8,355 bases of DNA. It comes from Syntrophobacter sp. SbD2 (lineage in GTDB: Bacteria; Desulfobacterota; Syntrophobacteria; Syntrophobacterales; Syntrophobacteraceae). The DNA is taken from assembly GCA_900290385.1 (NCBI GenBank), contig OMSV01000010.1, forward strand, positions 1 to 8,355, in the 5' to 3' direction. Made by a program: the position numbers and the translations under genes. The notes under the pieces were generated by a model. The model was not told the DNA's origin. It was given only the letters and a program-made list of their open reading frames with translations, and did no database searches. Positions 5,743-8,355 of this stretch are shown here, in pieces (the first letter of the stretch is position 1; each line of letters starts with the position of its first letter).

Positions 5743-5970
5743 ATGATCAAAAGACTAACGAAACACGGCAACAGTCTGGCCCTTGTGATCGACCGGTCCG
5801 TACTGGACCTGCTCAAAATCGACCGGGAAACCCCATTGGATGTATCTACCGACGGCCAGGCCCTTATCATATCTCCAGTGCGGGACGCTGAGCGGTTGGA
5901 CAGGTTTCAAAAGGGGCTCGAATCGGCCAATCGAAAATATGGGCGCGCCCTCGAAAGATTGGCAGAGTAG
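5743..5970 (+). CDS. AbrB/MazE-family antitoxin
   Basis: This 75-residue protein has an N-terminal SpoVT-AbrB swapped-hairpin DNA-binding domain (about 1-47: MIKRLTKHGNSLALVIDRSVL, then a second beta element ending LIISPV) and a C-terminal helical tail (FQKGLESANRKYGRALERLAE). In this family the tail binds and neutralises the partner toxin. The N-terminal KHGNSLALVI block is characteristic. GGAGG at 5731-5735, 7 nt before the ATG, is a good ribosome-binding site. The toxin remnant begins 3 nt after its stop, the standard antitoxin-first arrangement of the AbrB-Doc type. The antitoxin looks intact although its toxin is broken, so it may persist as a repressor or simply be an orphan. Family assignment is strong; the partner is inferred from context. 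Confidence 0.9.
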   Translation: MIKRLTKHGNSLALVIDRSVLDLLKIDRETPLDVSTDGQALIISPVRDAERLDRFQKGLESANRKYGRALERLAE

Positions 5971-5973
5971 GCT

Positions 5974-6255
5974 GTGAATACCGCGCTTCTTAGCCTGACC
6001 GATGTGCTTGAAATTCACAGAGACCAGCTAGGTCGCTAACCAGGCTCTCACGGTATGCGCGACATGGGCCTCCTGCTTTCTGCTCTTGCCGCGCCCGCAG
6101 GCACTTTCGGCGGGCGCTTCCTCCACGCTGACCTCTTCGAGATGGCTGCCGCTTATCTTTTTCATATTGTCCGGAACCATCCGTTTATCGACGGAAATAA
6201 ACGCACACCCGTTCAAGGGACAGGATGCAAAAACACTATGGACAAAACCTTTTAA
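5974..6255 (+). pseudogene. Decayed Doc/Fic-family toxin
   Basis: Doc toxins phosphorylate elongation factor EF-Tu through a Fic fold. From GTG 5974 the frame reads MNTALLSLTDVLEIHRDQLGR and stops at TAA 6037-6039. The same frame then continues with clear Doc sequence: GSHGMRDMGLLLSALA, FGGRFLHADLFEMAAAYLF, and the Fic motif HPFIDGNKRT (6178-6207, catalytic His codon 6178-6180). At the stop, family members typically have tyrosine followed by glycines (YGG), so TAC or TAT to TAA is a simple one-base nonsense change; the next codon, CCA, is also atypical. After GNKRT the sequence becomes unrelated (PVQGTGCKNTMDKTF) and ends at TAA 6253-6255, roughly 45 residues short of a normal Doc C-terminus and overlapping the 3' end of glnE by 20 nt. 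Internal ATGs at 6055 and 6064 could start a fragment, but it would still lack the C-terminus. It is very probably non-functional. Confidence 0.85.
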
Positions 6256-8355
6256 AAATGGTTCTTATCTCTCTTCTCAGGCGCAAGACATCCTGCCAGG
6301 TTTCAATCAAGCTTCCGTCAAAATGAGGAGGCCAAAGCCCCAGCAAAACCATTGCCTCAAAGCGCCGCTCATCGAGTTTAGCTGCGCTGGAATTGCTGTG
6401 CAGTCTGACCCTGTGGTCCAAAGCGCGGAGTGTGCCAAATGCTGAGCTTATTTCATCTAACCTGGTTCCGTCGGAACGGAGTAATGGAAAGTTTTTCAAA
6501 AATTCTTGAAGCGCCCTCCTGATAGACCCGCGAGGCGCGGGCCGGGAGCCGCCGTATGCCGGATGGGCAGGGGTAACCCCGACCCCCAAGTTACCGGACT
6601 CTGCAGGCAGGCCATCCGTTATTTCACATTCGATTTCCCAAATCCGTCCTCCGACAAGCATTTGAGCCTGAGCCATAAATTCTATGTCGGCCAAGCCGCC
6701 CATTCCAAGCTTCAGATCGATTTCCGTTTCGGTTTCGGCAGCCCGCTCCTTTTCCATCCTGTTCCGAAGGTGGCACAGCCTCGGCCACACTGATTCCAAG
6801 GATCTTTTCCTGCAGCAGATCTGTCCAGCCTTATCTTCAATCCACTGTCCAAGCTCCGGGTCCCCTGCTATGCGCCGTATCTTGAGAAGCGCCAGGATTT
6901 CCCAGATATCAGCCTGGGCCTCGTAGTATTCGAGCCAGGATTTGCGCGTTACAACAAGCGGGCCATGGGTCCCCGAGGGTCTTAGCTGTGCGTCCACCGG
7001 GTAGCCGGGGCCCTCCTGGAGCGGCGTATAGAGCATGTTCATAAAGCGCTGAATGAGCCGGACCACTTCTTCGGGAATCTGATTGGCGGGCTCATGTGTT
7101 CTCGGGGCGTAAACAAAGATCAGGTCGAGATCCGAAAGATAACTCATTTCTCCGCTGCCCAGCTTTCCCATCCCGAGTACCGAGAGGGGCAGGTCGGCCG
7201 GCAGTCCGAGATTTTGCCCCACCGCTGCCAGCGTGTTACGAACGACAAAATCGGCAAGGCTCGTTTGCTCCTCTTCCAGGACTGCGAAATCGATCCGGCC
7301 GCCAATGTCGGCAAGCGCAAGCTGGATGATTCGCTCGTTTTTCAGCCTCCGTATCCATTCCAGCTTTTCTTCATACTCTTCCGCCCTTTCCACCACCCCT
7401 TGACTCGATTCCTCCCATTGCAGGGCCGGACTGAAAATCCCGGACAATACGGCATGGCCCTCCACCAGTGCCGGATTATTCACAAGAAGAGACGCGACAA
7501 GCTCACTTGAGACAATCCCCCGGCAAAAAGGCGCCATCCAAGGCTTAACTGCTTCAAACAGCTTTATTAGCCCGGTTCTTCGAGCGACCCTCTCAAAGTA
7601 GGTATCGATCCTTACCAGGATTTTTTCCAAAAGTTCCTGGTCACAAACGCCGGAGAATTTTTCCAGTGCTCCAAGAAAGATTTCAGACTTAACAGAGACC
7701 GGGTAGGCCTTCAGAGTTTCCTGTAGCGCGTCGAACCGTTCGGCGGGAAAAGGGACCCTGGTTTGAGCGTCTGCTGAACAGGCAAGGCCAAAGCGGATCT
7801 TTTCACTTTCCAGGTCCTCTCCTTCTTCGGGATTTTCATCAAAAAGCTCTTGAAATCTGGAGTGAACCATGGAGCAGTGCATCTCCAGTTCTTTTAGAAA
7901 CGCGATCTCGTCGTCCCCGAATCCCATTGCGAATACCAGGCGCATTCTTTCGTTTTCCGATTGCGGCAAACTTTGCGTCTGCCAGTTCTGGTCGAGTTGG
8001 ATATAATGTTCGACATTGCGCAGGAAAGTGTAGGAACCTTTCAGCTCGTCCGCTGTCCCTTGCGGCAGGAGGCCAAGGCCGCAAAGCCTTTCCAGGCACT
8101 TTAGAGTGTTTGGCTCGTCAAGTCCAGGATATCGTCCGCCGTATATGAGCTGCATCGACTGAACGAGGAATTCGACTTCTCGAATCCCGCCGATGCCAAG
8201 CTTTACATCAAAGCCCTCTGCGTCCGGCCGAAACCGTGCCACTTCAGTGAGAATACGGTTTCGCATCTGCCTCAATTCGGCAATCGACTGGAAATCGAGG
8301 AACCTGCGGAACACAAACGGGCGAAGCGCGCGAACAAAGGCGCTCCCTTCGGAAC
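6236..8355 (-). CDS. glnE: Glutamine synthetase adenylyltransferase/deadenylase GlnE (5'-truncated by window)
   Basis: GlnE attaches AMP to glutamine synthetase when nitrogen is plentiful and removes it when nitrogen is scarce, under PII control. The frame stays open to the right edge; residues before the GTG at 8314 (SEGSAFVRALRPF) are family-like, so the true start lies outside. The catalytic part of the N-terminal deadenylation half is missing. Its trailing helical region is present: DVKLGIGGIREVEFLVQ (about 8159-8209) and FLRNVEHYIQLD. The C-terminal adenylylation half is complete: the nucleotidyltransferase motif VLGMGKLGSGEMSYLSDLDL (7121-7180), which includes two catalytic-type aspartates, then YPVDAQLRPSG (6968-7000) and a second GGLADIEF motif (6680-6703). 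About 706 codons are visible, against roughly 950 residues for E. coli GlnE. An unusual ~36-codon insert lies at 6524-6631. The gene converges on the toxin remnant, with 20 nt overlap. Confidence 0.95.
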   Translation of the reverse strand, partial: SEGSAFVRALRPFVFRRFLDFQSIAELRQMRNRILTEVARFRPDAEGFDVKLGIGGIREVEFLVQSMQLIYGGRYPGLDEPNTLKCLERLCGLGLLPQGTADELKGSYTFLRNVEHYIQLDQNWQTQSLPQSENERMRLVFAMGFGDDEIAFLKELEMHCSMVHSRFQELFDENPEEGEDLESEKIRFGLACSADAQTRVPFPAERFDALQETLKAYPVSVKSEIFLGALEKFSGVCDQELLEKILVRIDTYFERVARRTGLIKLFEAVKPWMAPFCRGIVSSELVASLLVNNPALVEGHAVLSGIFSPALQWEESSQGVVERAEEYEEKLEWIRRLKNERIIQLALADIGGRIDFAVLEEEQTSLADFVVRNTLAAVGQNLGLPADLPLSVLGMGKLGSGEMSYLSDLDLIFVYAPRTHEPANQIPEEVVRLIQRFMNMLYTPLQEGPGYPVDAQLRPSGTHGPLVVTRKSWLEYYEAQADIWEILALLKIRRIAGDPELGQWIEDKAGQICCRKRSLESVWPRLCHLRNRMEKERAAETETEIDLKLGMGGLADIEFMAQAQMLVGGRIWEIECEITDGLPAESGNLGVGVTPAHPAYGGSRPAPRGSIRRALQEFLKNFPLLRSDGTRLDEISSAFGTLRALDHRVRLHSNSSAAKLDERRFEAMVLLGLWPPHFDGSLIETWQDVLRLRREIRTIFKRFCP
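6524..6631 (-). repeat. Palindrome-rich in-frame insert inside glnE
   Basis: Between the conserved DIEFMAQAQMLVGG segment and ALQEFLKNFPLL, GlnE normally has only a few linker residues. Here about 36 extra codons occur, rich in Gly and Pro (NLGVGVTPAHPAYGG, SRPAPRG). At the DNA level the stretch holds several inverted repeats: CCCGCG-AGG-CGCGGG (6527-6541), GGGG-TAA-CCCC (6570-6580), and GGTAAC (6572-6577) with GTTACC (6590-6595). The composition looks like an inserted dispersed palindromic element kept in frame. The boundaries are estimated from my memory of the family, not from an alignment. Confidence 0.45.

Noticed and set aside
7094..7510. Plus-strand 138-codon frame opposite glnE
   Set aside because: It is antisense to the GlnE catalytic motif region, with no family resemblance.
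8312..8314. GTG 8314 as the start of glnE
   Set aside because: Upstream codons to the window edge stay open and encode GlnE-like sequence (AFVRALRPF); the real start lies outside.

Overview
The window looks like chromosomal DNA from an anaerobic, selenocysteine-using bacterium, most likely a Desulfobacterota member (Syntrophobacter/Desulfomonile-like). I infer this from three things: a NuoG-type selenocysteine formate dehydrogenase next to its sulfurtransferase FdhD, an FmdE-family protein just downstream, and a proteobacterial-style GlnE. No marker in the window fixes the species.

Layout, left to right. Positions 1-200 hold no gene I can identify. fdhD (201-1058, +) encodes the sulfurtransferase that sulfurates the molybdenum/tungsten cofactor for formate dehydrogenase. 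The next 387 nt carry a perfect 13-bp inverted repeat whose half-sites resemble a ModE (molybdate-sensor) operator. A series of hairpins follows, including a helix that would hide the strong Shine-Dalgarno of a 23-codon ORF. fdhA (1446-4121, +) is one 891-residue gene interrupted by an in-frame UGA at 2484-2486; a bacterial SECIS hairpin directly follows it, so the UGA encodes selenocysteine 347. A naive annotation would split it into two proteins. Downstream on the same strand are an FmdE-like protein with two C-terminal zinc ribbons (4188-4934) and a GNAT acetyltransferase (4962-5411), spaced closely enough to form an operon.

After a 331-nt spacer comes an AbrB/MazE-type antitoxin gene (5743-5970) followed by a decayed Doc/Fic toxin (5974-6255). 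The toxin keeps its Fic active-site motif, but it has an in-frame stop after 21 codons and has lost its C-terminus. Converging on it from the other strand is glnE (6236-8355, -), the glutamine synthetase adenylyltransferase. It is cut by the right window edge and carries an unusual ~36-codon palindrome-rich in-frame insert.

How the parts fit together: fdhD, fdhA and possibly the FmdE-like gene form a formate dehydrogenase production module. Its leader looks equipped for control by molybdate/tungstate or cofactor status, although that control is inferred. The toxin-antitoxin remnant and glnE are unrelated neighbours. The most interesting items are the fdhA leader, the selenocysteine site, the FmdE-like partner, the eroded toxin and the GlnE insert.
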